In this document: positions 8,309 to 16,713 of the stretch, in pieces
Position numbering within the stretch: position 1 is the stretch's first letter
Layout of the letters: every line of letters starts with the position of its first letter
From: Treponema berlinense
Lineage (GTDB): Bacteria; Spirochaetota; Spirochaetia; Treponematales; Treponemataceae
Reading direction: 5' to 3'
Length of the DNA: 64,000 nt
Assembly (NCBI RefSeq): GCF_900167025.1
Contig: NZ_FUXC01000007.1
Location: 1-64,000 of the forward strand
Position numbers and translations under genes: made by a program
Notes under the pieces: generated by a model
The model's input: the letters and a program-made list of their open reading frames with translations, nothing else
What the model was told of the DNA's origin: nothing
The model's database searches: none

Positions 8309-9265
8309 ATGGAGAACAATACTAAAAAAGTAATTCCAATTTTTTTTGCAACTGATAATAATTATGTTCCTTTTTTGGCGGTTGCACTGACTTCGCTTTT
8401 GGACAATGCTTCTAATGATTATTTTTATAAAATTTATATTTTGACGACAAGTCTTAAAAAAGAATATATTGAACAGTTAAAGTTGATTTGCCGCGATGCC
8501 CGTCCTGACGGTGTTTCTATTGATTTTGTTTCTTTGACCGAAGAAATGGATAAGTCTTCTGGAAATTTTCATTTGCGCGATTATTATTCAAAAGAAACTT
8601 ACTGCCGCGTTTTTATTCCGAGGGTTTTTCCTCAGTACGACAAAGTTATTTATCTGGACTGCGACATTGTTGTAAAGGGCGACATTTCTGAATTTTACAA
8701 TATCGACATTGGCGACAATATTCTCGGTGCTGCCAGCGAAGAAGTTATGATGGAATATGACGTTTTTGGCGACTATGTTGAAAAAGCGCTTGGAATTCCG
8801 CGTGAAAAATATTTTAGCGCCGGTGTTCTTTTAATCAATGCAAAAAAATACCGCGAAGATGACATTGAAACGAAATTCATTGACTTGATGAATACTTATA
8901 CATTCCGTGTTACCCAGGACGAAGATTATCTTAACGTTTTGTGTTATGGAAAGGTAAAAATGGTTGATTTGGGATGGAATAAATCTTCGTTTAAGTCTGA
9001 CAAATTCGACGACAAAAATCTCAAGCTTATTCACTACAAAATCAACTGGAAGCCTTGGCATTATGACAACGTTTACTATGAAGAGCATTTTTGGAATTAT
9101 GCGCAAAAGACTTTTTTGTACGATGCAATTTTAAAAATCAAGGCTGACTATACGGAAGATTTGCACGAGCGGGACAGGCTTGCATTTGAAAATCTTGTAA
9201 AAATGGCTATTGAAGATTCAAACGATCCGAACAATTATTGTAATTCGCAAAAAATGAAGGCTTAA
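8309..9265 (+). CDS. Glycosyltransferase family 8 protein
   Basis: 318 residues with the GT-A fold of family 8 (LgtC/glycogenin-like). The N-terminus PIFFATDNNYVPFLAVALTSLL binds the nucleotide sugar. The metal-binding DxD is Asp117-Cys-Asp119 in VIYLDCDIVVKGDI. KYFSAGVLLINAKKYR and IHYKINWKPWH near the C-terminus are typical family blocks. It probably transfers glucose or galactose from a UDP-sugar to a surface lipid or sugar acceptor. It opens a four-gene run (two GT8 around two acyltransferases), which points to a membrane glycolipid as the product. Acceptor unknown. Confidence 0.9.
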   Translation: MENNTKKVIPIFFATDNNYVPFLAVALTSLLDNASNDYFYKIYILTTSLKKEYIEQLKLICRDARPDGVSIDFVSLTEEMDKSSGNFHLRDYYSKETYCRVFIPRVFPQYDKVIYLDCDIVVKGDISEFYNIDIGDNILGAASEEVMMEYDVFGDYVEKALGIPREKYFSAGVLLINAKKYREDDIETKFIDLMNTYTFRVTQDEDYLNVLCYGKVKMVDLGWNKSSFKSDKFDDKNLKLIHYKINWKPWHYDNVYYEEHFWNYAQKTFLYDAILKIKADYTEDLHERDRLAFENLVKMAIEDSNDPNNYCNSQKMKA

Positions 9266-9288
9266 AATAACCGGAAACGGAGTTTTGT

Positions 9289-10146
9289 ATGGAAAATCAA
9301 GTGGAAATTCAAAAAGATCCCGGCAGACTTGCGATTATCGAAAAAATAAAGCAGTTTGAGAGGGAAGAACGCTGGGCTCAGGACGTTGAGGACGATCCGC
9401 CGACAATTCCACTTAGGCCGGAAATGGTTGATTATCTGAACGAAAAGATTTTGAGCCGTTTTTGGATGAAATTTGCAAATATCCTTGCACGAAACTTTAT
9501 AAATTCACTTTTGCGCAAAAAAATCATGATTTTGAAGGAAGTGAAAGGTCTTGAGAATTACGTTGAAATGAAGAGAAAAGGTGCGATTATTACCTGCAAT
9601 CATTTTAACGCAATGGATAATTTTGCCGTTTACAAAGCAATCGAAAAACATGTCTATCATCGCGAACTTGTAAAAGTATGCCGCGAAGGAAATTATACGA
9701 ATTTTCCGGGTTTTTACGGATTTCTTTTTAAGCATTGCAACACTTTGCCTTTGAGCAGCGTTGCTTCCACAATGAAAAATTTTATGCATGCTGTAAAGAC
9801 TTATCTTGCGCAGGGCAGACAGATTTTGATTTATCCTGAGCAGGCGATGTGGTGGAATTACAGAAAGCCGCGGCCTCTTGCTTCTGGAGCGTTTAAGATG
9901 GCTGCCGAAAATAATGTTCCTGTCATTCCGTTTTTTATTACGATGCAGGATTCTGACATTGTTGATTCGGACGGTTTTTTTGTTCAGGAATATACAGTGA
10001 ATATTCTAAAACCGATTTTTCCAAAAGAAGAGCTTTCTGTGCGCCAGAATGCCGAATTTATGAAAAACGAAAATTATTCTGTCTGGAAAAAAGTTTACGA
10101 AGAATTCTATGGAATTCCTCTCGTTTATTCTGAAGAAGAAAAATAG
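9289..10146 (+). CDS. Lysophospholipid acyltransferase-like protein (PlsC family)
   Basis: 285 residues. The PlsC-type catalytic box HX4D is present as His105..Asp110 (CNHFNAMDNF), followed by the GNYTNFPGFYGFLFKHCNTLPLSS block and a IYPEQAMWW segment in the place of the usual substrate-binding EGT motif. GGAG lies 6 bases before the ATG. The start is 23 bases after the GT8 gene and the stop is 2 bases before the next acyltransferase, so the genes are co-transcribed. It likely transfers an acyl chain to a lysolipid or glycolipid at the inner membrane. There is no strong transmembrane span. Confidence 0.85.
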   Translation: MENQVEIQKDPGRLAIIEKIKQFEREERWAQDVEDDPPTIPLRPEMVDYLNEKILSRFWMKFANILARNFINSLLRKKIMILKEVKGLENYVEMKRKGAIITCNHFNAMDNFAVYKAIEKHVYHRELVKVCREGNYTNFPGFYGFLFKHCNTLPLSSVASTMKNFMHAVKTYLAQGRQILIYPEQAMWWNYRKPRPLASGAFKMAAENNVPVIPFFITMQDSDIVDSDGFFVQEYTVNILKPIFPKEELSVRQNAEFMKNENYSVWKKVYEEFYGIPLVYSEEEK

Positions 10147-10148
10147 TT

Positions 10149-10937
10149 ATGGCGGACAGGCGAAAAATAATTTATTACAAGGATGAATTGAACGACGAGT
10201 TTTCTACTGCCGTTATTGTTCCTCGAAAAATCGACGAGACCTGGAATTACGGTGGCCGCGGTTTTTGCTGGAACCTCATTCATTTTTTTATTTACAGAGT
10301 TATTGCCGTTCCTGTCGCGTGGTCTTACCTGAAGCTGAAATTTTCCCACAAAATTGTAAACAGGCAGGTTTTAAGGCCTTATAAAAAGCAGGCTTTTTTT
10401 GTTTATGCAAACCACACCAACGTCTTTGCAGATCCTCTTGTTCCGACCTTTGTCTGCTGGCCAAAAGACGCAATGGTTATTGTCCACCCGAACAATGTTT
10501 CAATTCCTGTTTTGGGAAGATTTTTGCCTTATGTCGGGGCTCTGCCTTTGCCCGATAATTTGAAGGCCGGCCGGAATTTTATGGAAACGATAAAATTTCA
10601 TGTTTCTAAAAAACGTGCAATAATGATTTATCCAGAGGCGCATATCTGGCCGTTTTATACGAAAATCCGCGGTTTTTTGGACAGTTCATTTAAATATCCT
10701 GTTGAATACAATACGCCGGTTTTTTGCTTTACCAATGTCTATAAAAAACGGCGTTTTTCAAAAAATCCAAAAATGGTGACTTATGTTGACGGTCCGTTTT
10801 TTGCTGACGAGAATTTAAGTCCAAAAGAAAAACGCAGGTCGCTTAGAAATCAGGTTTTTGAGACAATGTGCGAACGCAGTAAACTCAACGAAGTTGAATT
10901 GATAAAATATGAAAAATTGGAGAACACTGAACAATGA
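10149..10937 (+). CDS. Second acyltransferase-like protein with an altered HX5D box
   Basis: 262 residues, same fold as its upstream neighbour. One hydrophobic stretch at 44-62 may insert in the membrane. The expected HX4D box appears as His89 and Asp95 (YANHTNVFADP), five residues apart, so the catalytic geometry is unusual. IMIYPEAHIWPFYTKIRGF replaces the EGT-type motif, parallel to IYPEQAMWWNYRKPRPLASG in the first copy, which suggests the two are ancient duplicates. It overlaps the next GT8 gene by 4 bases (ATGA), indicating translational coupling. Acyl acceptor unknown. Confidence 0.8.
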   Translation: MADRRKIIYYKDELNDEFSTAVIVPRKIDETWNYGGRGFCWNLIHFFIYRVIAVPVAWSYLKLKFSHKIVNRQVLRPYKKQAFFVYANHTNVFADPLVPTFVCWPKDAMVIVHPNNVSIPVLGRFLPYVGALPLPDNLKAGRNFMETIKFHVSKKRAIMIYPEAHIWPFYTKIRGFLDSSFKYPVEYNTPVFCFTNVYKKRRFSKNPKMVTYVDGPFFADENLSPKEKRRSLRNQVFETMCERSKLNEVELIKYEKLENTEQ

Positions 10938-11773
10938 AAAACATTCTTTTTTGCGGAAACTATAAAGTTTTTGACGGAATGCTTTCTGCAATGCTTTCTA
11001 TTTTTAAGAGAACCGAATCAAAAGAACCGTTTTCTTTTTTTATTTTTACAATGGACGTTTCTTATCTAAAGGCTGATTATACTCCGCTTACAGATTCTCA
11101 GGCTTTGTTTTTGGACAGCCTTGCAAAAACTTATAATCCGGAAAACTGCGTTAAAAAGATTGATGTTACGGATATTTATAAAAAAGAATTTGACAGCTGT
11201 CCGAACGAGCAGTGTTATTGTTCGCCTTACACTTTAATCAGACTTTTTGCCGACCTTTACGAAGAACTTCCGGAAAAAATCCTTTATCTTGATGTTGATA
11301 TTCTTTTTAACCGCGATATTGACCTTTTGTGGAATACAGATATTGAAGGCTTTGAATATGCGGCGGCCCGCGACCATTACGGAAAATTTTTAATAAATCC
11401 GAATTTTATCAATGCTGGCGTAATTTTATTTAATTTGAAAAAATGCCGCGAAACCAAACTTTTTGAAAAATGCCGCGAGCTGATAAAGACAAAAAAACTT
11501 GTTTTTGCGGACGAAAGTGCGATAATCCGCTGCACTACAAAAAAGAAAATGCTCAGCCAGCGTTTTAACGACCAGAAATTTTTATATAAAAATACTGTAA
11601 TCCGTCATTTTTCTAAGCGGCTTTTTTGGACTCCTTATCCGCATACTGCAAACATAAAGCAATGGAGCGTTACTAAAGTCCATAAAATTTTTGGCTATGA
11701 GAATTTTGATGATATTCTTTACGAATATATTTATCAGAAAAACAAATTTGAAAGGGAATTTAATAAAAATTAG
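10934..11773 (+). CDS. Glycosyltransferase family 8 protein (second copy)
   Basis: 279 residues. The DxD motif is Asp120-Val-Asp122 in KILYLDVDILFNRDID. The NPNFINAGVILFNLKKCRE block and a C-terminal IRHFSKRLFWTPYPH fit family 8. It differs strongly from the first GT8 (8309), so the two probably add different residues or act on different acceptors. It is the last gene of the four-gene run. The reverse-facing DUF368 gene ends 82 bases downstream. Confidence 0.87.
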   Translation: MKNILFCGNYKVFDGMLSAMLSIFKRTESKEPFSFFIFTMDVSYLKADYTPLTDSQALFLDSLAKTYNPENCVKKIDVTDIYKKEFDSCPNEQCYCSPYTLIRLFADLYEELPEKILYLDVDILFNRDIDLLWNTDIEGFEYAAARDHYGKFLINPNFINAGVILFNLKKCRETKLFEKCRELIKTKKLVFADESAIIRCTTKKKMLSQRFNDQKFLYKNTVIRHFSKRLFWTPYPHTANIKQWSVTKVHKIFGYENFDDILYEYIYQKNKFEREFNKN

Positions 11774-11855
11774 ATTTTTGAAGGCGCGTTTTTTTTAGCT
11801 GATTTTTTGCAATTTAGCGCGCAGTAAAAATTTTGCACGCCAAATTGCCGTGGTT

Positions 11856-12752
11856 TTAAAATGATTTTTCTGTTTCTTCTTTTGCTGTAACTTTTGAACT
11901 GAAATATGCAAGGAAAATTCCTGTCAATGCGCAGAGCAGACATGCAATTCCAGAAAGAACGCCGGAAATTCCTTTTATTCCAGGAAAAAGCTGGATTGCA
12001 GAGCCTGCAATAAGCCCGAAAATTACGGCATAGGTCTGGTTTGGAGCAATTCTAAGAAAAGTTTTTACAATCCAGGCTCCGCACAAAAGTCCTGCCAAAA
12101 CTCCGATTCCATTTGGAAGCAGGAGAAAAAAAGCCCGCAAGGTTTGTGACGGAACAAAAAGTGCCGGAATGCTTTTCATTACAATCGGATAAACTCCCAT
12201 AATCAGCATTAAAAGCGAACCCGAAATTCCTGGGATTATCATGGCGATTGCTCCGACAAAGCCTGCGGCAAAAATGTGCAGCGCAAGCGGAAATGTCCAT
12301 TGCGGAAGCGATTTTGATATTTCTTTTGCGGTATCAACGTCGCTTCCTAAAAGTCCGAATCCAATCAAAACTGCAAAACCTGCAAGCGCGCAGATTACGA
12401 CAGAAATTGTTTTTTTTGCAGTAAATTTCTGTCCGTCCTGTTTTTTTGTCATAAAAGAAAAAAGCATTGGAATGCTTCCGATTATAAGTCCTGTAAAAAA
12501 ATAATCTGTCTGAACCGGAAAATTTTCGTACAAAACCGTAATCAGTTTGCTAAAAAGAAGAACTCCGAGAGCCATTCCTCCGACAACAGGAATTACAAAG
12601 CGCCTGTTTTCGATAAGTTTTTTTATATTCAGTGTGATCGCATTTACAAAACGGTCATAAATGTTAAAGACAACTGCCATTGTGCTGCCAGAAACTCCAG
12701 GAATTACATTTGCCATTCCGATTGCAATTCCTATAAACAAAAGTTGTACCAT
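11856..12752 (-). CDS. DUF368 membrane protein, candidate undecaprenyl-phosphate translocase
   Basis: 298 residues with about eight hydrophobic segments. The N-terminal family signature GIAIGMANVIPGVSGSTMAVV is complete, and a second, internally repeated GAIAMIIPGISGSLLMLIMG occurs near residue 170, the inverted-repeat pattern of the family. DUF368 proteins (PopT) have been shown in other bacteria to recycle the lipid carrier undecaprenyl phosphate across the membrane. It begins 32 bases after the DedA-family gene, so the two are probably one operon. Function here is inferred from family. Confidence 0.88.
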   Translation of the reverse strand: MVQLLFIGIAIGMANVIPGVSGSTMAVVFNIYDRFVNAITLNIKKLIENRRFVIPVVGGMALGVLLFSKLITVLYENFPVQTDYFFTGLIIGSIPMLFSFMTKKQDGQKFTAKKTISVVICALAGFAVLIGFGLLGSDVDTAKEISKSLPQWTFPLALHIFAAGFVGAIAMIIPGISGSLLMLIMGVYPIVMKSIPALFVPSQTLRAFFLLLPNGIGVLAGLLCGAWIVKTFLRIAPNQTYAVIFGLIAGSAIQLFPGIKGISGVLSGIACLLCALTGIFLAYFSSKVTAKEETEKSF

Positions 12753-12784
12753 ATTTATAAAAATCTCCCATATCTCCTGTGAAT

Positions 12785-13420
12785 TTATTGGAAATTTAAA
12801 TCTTGTTTGTTTTCGTCCTCAAAAAATTTTGTTTCCTTTTTTATAACATGCCTTATCATAAAGACAAAAAATATGATTAAAGCGACAAAGAGCACGATTC
12901 CTATGATTTTATAAACAACAGACGCACCTTCGCCAATAAATCTAATTAAATGGTAAAGAGTTGAACAGCTTACGAGAGCGGCGATTGAATCGTATAAAAG
13001 GAATTTTTTGAATGGAAGACCGACAAATCCCGAACTCATCCACAGTGTGTTTCTGACTCCGAAAGGAATAAAGCGGCAGACGATAAATGTTCTGAATCCA
13101 TAGTCGTCTAAAGTTTTTGCAACAAGCCTGATTTTGTTTTCGGTAAGCTTTTTTCGGATTTTTTTGAATTGAAACATTCCTTTTGAAAGAAAATATCCCC
13201 ACCAGTAAACCATTATGTCGCTTATGAAAATTCCAAGATAAAGTGAAATCCATGTTGGAATTACAAGTGAACTGTCAGAAAGCGTAACTCCAGCAGACAA
13301 AACGATTACAGCGTCTTCTGAAACCGGAAGGTTAAATCCAGCAAGAATAAGAAGAGAAAAACATACTAATGGCCAGTAAGGAATATGTGCTGTAAAAAAG
13401 TTCACCAAAGAATTCAGCAT
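12785..13420 (-). CDS. DedA-family membrane protein
   Basis: 211 residues, SNARE-associated/DedA family. Visible features: the acidic re-entrant segment GFNLPVSEDAVIVLSAG (residues 28-44) and the conserved arginine loop CRFIPFGVRNTLWMSSGFVGLPFKKFL (about 115-141), followed by two membrane spans. DedA proteins (for example UptA) are implicated in undecaprenyl-phosphate and phospholipid flipping. It heads a two-gene unit with DUF368 and is divergent from pssA, so lipid trafficking genes cluster here. Confidence 0.88.
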   Translation of the reverse strand: MLNSLVNFFTAHIPYWPLVCFSLLILAGFNLPVSEDAVIVLSAGVTLSDSSLVIPTWISLYLGIFISDIMVYWWGYFLSKGMFQFKKIRKKLTENKIRLVAKTLDDYGFRTFIVCRFIPFGVRNTLWMSSGFVGLPFKKFLLYDSIAALVSCSTLYHLIRFIGEGASVVYKIIGIVLFVALIIFFVFMIRHVIKKETKFFEDENKQDLNFQ

Positions 13421-13510
13421 GATTATTCATTGTGCTTTAAATTTCTGTCAGTTGCAAGGGATTTATCCAGATGATAAAATTAAAAAGATATTAAAAATCA
13501 GACGAGGGAT

Positions 13511-13536
13511 GAATTTTGCCGTTTATGGCAAAATTC
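13511..13536. promoter_or_regulatory. Perfect 10-bp palindrome upstream of pssA
   Basis: GAATTTTGCC, loop GTTTAT, GGCAAAATTC, ending 29 bases before the pssA start. No T run follows directly. It could be an operator or an RNA hairpin in the leader. Compare the other perfect small palindromes at 1734, 4290 and 24221. Confidence 0.55.
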
Positions 13537-13565
13537 AACGCTTTTTCTGAAAAACAGGAAGATTT

Positions 13566-14249
13566 ATGTTAGGTGTTTACGATTACACGGTTATTTTGAC
13601 CTACCTTTCAATTATTTCGGCAGTTATTGGAATTTGCTGCTCTTTTAATGCGCAGCTTGTTTTGGCATCTATAATTTGCCTTATGCTCTGCGGTTGCCTC
13701 GATGCTTTTGACGGAAAAGTTGCACGCTCAAAGCCGAACCGCACGGATTTTGAAAAAAAATTCGGAATTCAAATAGATTCTCTTTCGGATCTGGTCGCTT
13801 TTGGTGTTTTGCCAGCCTGTATCGGAATCAATCTTGTAAACAATTCTCGTTTTATCGCAAGATTGACTGGCAGAACTCATTATTATGGTTTTTTAAAGGA
13901 CGTTCTCATAATAATCTGTATTCTTTATGCTCTTGCCGCCGTAATTCGCCTTGCTTATTACAATGTTCAGGAAGAAGCCCGTCAAAAGGAAGAGGACGGA
14001 AACCGTGAATATTTTACAGGAGTTCCTGTTACGACTGCGGCTATTGTTTTTCCGTTAATCTATCTTTTGCAGCTTGCAAACAAACTTGATTTGACATTTG
14101 TCTTTATGTTCTTTATGGCACTTGTAGGTTTTCTTTTTATTTCTGAGAAAAAAATCCGCAAACCTGGATTTAAGCACCTTATGATTTTGATTGTTCTCGG
14201 TCTTGTCGAAGCTGTTTTGATGGTTTTGTGCAAGATTTTCTTAAAATAA
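13566..14249 (+). CDS. pssA: CDP-diacylglycerol-serine O-phosphatidyltransferase
   Basis: 227-residue integral membrane enzyme of the CDP-alcohol phosphatidyltransferase family; makes phosphatidylserine from CDP-diacylglycerol and serine. The signature is LDAFDGKVARSKPNRTDF followed by EKKFGIQIDSLSDLVAFG. In the family this reads DGxxARx8GxxxDxxxD, but here 12 residues separate AR from G, a four-residue insertion. The IQIDSLSDLVAFGVLP segment is typical of PssA rather than PgsA. Several hydrophobic spans follow (residues 115-135, 160-180, 205-227). A phosphatidylcholine synthase or other CDP-alcohol transferase cannot be fully excluded. Confidence 0.85.
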   Translation: MLGVYDYTVILTYLSIISAVIGICCSFNAQLVLASIICLMLCGCLDAFDGKVARSKPNRTDFEKKFGIQIDSLSDLVAFGVLPACIGINLVNNSRFIARLTGRTHYYGFLKDVLIIICILYALAAVIRLAYYNVQEEARQKEEDGNREYFTGVPVTTAAIVFPLIYLLQLANKLDLTFVFMFFMALVGFLFISEKKIRKPGFKHLMILIVLGLVEAVLMVLCKIFLK

Positions 14250-14304
14250 AAAAAACAAAAGAATAAGTAATAAAATCATTCAAAAATTATTTTAAGCATA
14301 AAAA

Positions 14305-14357
14305 AGGCTGTCCTTTGTGAAGATTAGAAGTAATCAACTAAGGACAGCCTCTTTTTT
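14305..14357. terminator. Bidirectional terminator between pssA and the SGNH esterase
   Basis: 11-bp arms AGGCTGTCCTT (14305-14315) and AAGGACAGCCT (14340-14350) with a 24-base loop. T7 (after one C) follows on the plus strand and T6 on the minus strand. It lies between convergent genes. Confidence 0.88.
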
Positions 14358-14407
14358 TGTCTGGAAGTTTATTTTACTGAATTGTCTTTCAATATTTGCA
14401 GTTCAGA

Positions 14408-15985
14408 CTATTTTACTTCCAGTTTGATGTTTGAGTATTCGATGTATGCAGAGCGAACTGTGTACAATCCTGCGTAAACCCATTTTGAATCAACTTCTGT
14501 GAGCTTGGCGTTGAAAGTTGCTGTATCTTTTCCGAATTTTACGGTATAAGTGTCGCCGGACTTTGTTATTGAGAGGTCTATTTTTGTTCCTGCAGCCGGG
14601 AATTCCTGTTTCTGCACTGTGTTTTCGTTCAAAGTTCCGTCGAGGCGGGCAAATGTTGAGCTCCAGGCTCCTTCGCCTTTTGCAAGTTTTAAGCAGCCTG
14701 CGGCAACGTAATCGCTTTTTACCTGATTGTCGTATTTGTCGATATGAACATCATCGCGAACCATAAGTCCGAAAGAAACCTGATTGTTTTTTGTTGCGTT
14801 CAAAACTGTTGCAGTTGCAGAAATCGTAAAGTCTTTATTTGCAGGAATCTGCTGAAAGTAAAAAGCCAGACCGTCAGAACCTGAAGCGATTTTTCCAGCA
14901 GCTGTTTTTCCGTCTTTTGTTCCGGAATGCATTACAACTTTTCCGTTTTCTTCTGTGATTTCGTAAATATCCGGATTTGCAATTTTTTCAATTCCGCCCA
15001 TGTCGCCAAAAACGGTTCCATACCATGGAGCTGTTGTTTCGAATGTTGTGGACTTGTCAGACGGAGCAAATTCAGAATAAACAGGAATTACGTACTGTGG
15101 ATTTGGAACTAAAAGTTCTTCTGTCGGCTCCTTGTTTTCTTTATTGAGAAGCTTTGCAAAGTTTTTGTCTGCTGCGGCAATCTGCTCTATAACGTGGTAA
15201 GCCAGAACCGAAGCTCCGTAAGTGTTAAGGTGAGTGTTGTCTACAGAAGCAGGCTTGTGTCCGAGCCAGGCATGGAATTTTACAGTGCCGTCATCGCCGA
15301 GTTTTTCGTAAAGCTCTTTTGTGTAGGCTGTATTGTCAACAACTAAAACGCCGGTTTCTTTTCCGAGCTCACGGATTGCTTTTGGATAATCTCCGCCCTT
15401 AAACTCAGGCGTGTCCTTTGTAATATGAACATAAGAGCCTTCGTATGCTTTGCCTGGAGCGCGGCGAACGATTGGCGTGCACAAAACTGGAGTTGCCTTT
15501 TTGTCCAGTGCAACTTTGATGTAATTTTCGTAAAGGCTGTTTTTAAAAGAACCTTTTTCTTCTTTTGAGCCATTTGGATTTGTATAGCGTGCTTCTTCTG
15601 TTTTTTCGTCGTTATGACCAAAACCGATAACAAGATAGTCGCCTTTTTTAATATTCTGAACGAGGGTCTTGTAATTTGCTTCTGTCAAGAAACTTTTTGA
15701 AGAGCGGCCTGACATTGCAAGGTTGATAACTTCAACTTTTTTTGGATTTAAATAATTCTGAAGTTTTGTTCCGATTCCGTAGCGAGGGTAGTAGTAAGGG
15801 TCGGAAAAAGAACTGAAAGTCGAATCTCCGACAACATAAATTTTTTTGCCTTTTGTGCTTGCAACCGAAGTGATTGCTTCAACTTTTTCAACTTTTTCGT
15901 TATCGGCAATGCTTTTTTCGAGGGCAAATGCGCTTAAAGACATTCCGGCAAAAATGGCCAGAGACGCAGCAAATAATTTTTTCAT
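14408..15985 (-). CDS. Secreted SGNH/GDSL esterase, rhamnogalacturonan-acetylesterase type, with C-terminal domain
   Basis: 525 residues from the ATG at 15985, which has GGAG 8 bases upstream; an ATG four codons earlier is less likely. The signal peptide is residues 1-22. The catalytic domain (about 46-280) has block I GDSTFSS (Ser55), an oxyanion Gly in NLAMSGRSS, GFGHND (Asn125) and the Asp248/His251 pair in DNTHLN. This is the CE12-like pattern of enzymes removing acetyl groups from pectic side chains. Residues 310-525 look like a beta-sandwich (laminin-G/concanavalin-like) carbohydrate-binding domain. Its presence suggests a gut or rumen host with plant fibre. Substrate assignment is inference. 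Confidence 0.87.
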   Translation of the reverse strand: MKKLFAASLAIFAGMSLSAFALEKSIADNEKVEKVEAITSVASTKGKKIYVVGDSTFSSFSDPYYYPRYGIGTKLQNYLNPKKVEVINLAMSGRSSKSFLTEANYKTLVQNIKKGDYLVIGFGHNDEKTEEARYTNPNGSKEEKGSFKNSLYENYIKVALDKKATPVLCTPIVRRAPGKAYEGSYVHITKDTPEFKGGDYPKAIRELGKETGVLVVDNTAYTKELYEKLGDDGTVKFHAWLGHKPASVDNTHLNTYGASVLAYHVIEQIAAADKNFAKLLNKENKEPTEELLVPNPQYVIPVYSEFAPSDKSTTFETTAPWYGTVFGDMGGIEKIANPDIYEITEENGKVVMHSGTKDGKTAAGKIASGSDGLAFYFQQIPANKDFTISATATVLNATKNNQVSFGLMVRDDVHIDKYDNQVKSDYVAAGCLKLAKGEGAWSSTFARLDGTLNENTVQKQEFPAAGTKIDLSITKSGDTYTVKFGKDTATFNAKLTEVDSKWVYAGLYTVRSAYIEYSNIKLEVK

Positions 15986-16076
15986 TTTATACTCCAAAAG
16001 ATAAAATTTTCTATAATTCTAAATCTTTTTTTTTAGAATTTCTATCTGAGAAAAAAAACGAAAATTTGTATTTATA

Positions 16077-16318
16077 AGACTTTTTTGGGCGTCTGTCTGC
16101 CTGCGGCAGCCACCGCGTCTTTCACGGCTACGACCAAACGCCTTGCGTTTGTTTTCGCTGCGCTCACCGTTACAGCCGCTGACGCATTGTTTAAGAACGC
16201 GGCAGAGACCTGGAGGGCGGCAAAGCCGTTTGCGGTTGCTTGCAACCGTAAATGCAGGCGAAAGCCGGAACCCGTAATGGCTCGGTTTTTGCATAGCAAA
16301 AAGCCGCCCAGATATGAA
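16077..16318. repeat. GC-rich intergenic element with hairpins
   Basis: The 335 bases between the SGNH gene and queD hold no convincing gene. 16077-16318 is GC-rich and contains nested hairpins such as GGTTGCTTGCAACC (near 16236) and CGG-TTTTTGC-ATA-GCAAAAA-GCCG (16284-16307). A 120-codon plus frame and two minus frames run through it, but they have repeat-like composition and no ribosome-binding site. It resembles the repetitive intergenic elements common in spirochetes; identity not established. Confidence 0.5.
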
Positions 16319-16320
16319 AT

Positions 16321-16713
16321 TTATTCTGGAATGTATCGTGCCCGGTTTTTGTCTGTTTCAAAAACGTCAACCTTGCTTATTCTTCGGTTCGAGTTTTTTG
16401 AAAGATCCAGGCCTTTTTCTGAGAGGACTTTGAGCATATTTTTGTAAATGTAAACGGCGATTCTTTCTGCGCTCGGGTTCTGGTCAAAGATTGCAATGTC
16501 GTTTAGGTTTGTGTGGTCGATTTTTGACAGAACTTCCTTGAGCGCGGTTTTTAGAAGTGTAAAGTCCAAAAGCATTCCGCCTTCGTCAAGTTCGTTTCCT
16601 TCTACGTGGACGTAAACCTTGTAGTTGTGTCCGTGAAGGTTTTCGCATTTTCCGTTGTAGTCGCGCAAAAAATGGGCCGCGGCAAAATCGTCAGTTATTC
16701 GTACTTCAAACAT
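16321..16713 (-). CDS. queD: 6-carboxy-5,6,7,8-tetrahydropterin synthase (QueD/PTPS family)
   Basis: 130 residues from the ATG at 16713, chosen because GGAG stands 7 bases upstream and FEVRITDDFAAAHFLR begins the fold. Zinc ligands: His in AAAHFL and the two in NLHGHNY; the catalytic Cys is in KCENLHGHNY. It makes the queuosine (7-deazaguanine) precursor from dihydroneopterin triphosphate; a pterin role is the alternative. The start overlaps the preceding PAP2-like gene by 8 bases, so it is translationally coupled. No other queuosine genes are visible here, and there is no preQ1 riboswitch because the gene is internal to an operon. Confidence 0.88.
   Translation of the reverse strand: MFEVRITDDFAAAHFLRDYNGKCENLHGHNYKVYVHVEGNELDEGGMLLDFTLLKTALKEVLSKIDHTNLNDIAIFDQNPSAERIAVYIYKNMLKVLSEKGLDLSKNSNRRISKVDVFETDKNRARYIPE

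Noticed and set aside
16085-16447. A 120-codon plus-strand frame
   Set aside because: It covers the GC-rich element and the reverse of queD, has repeat-like composition and no ribosome-binding site.
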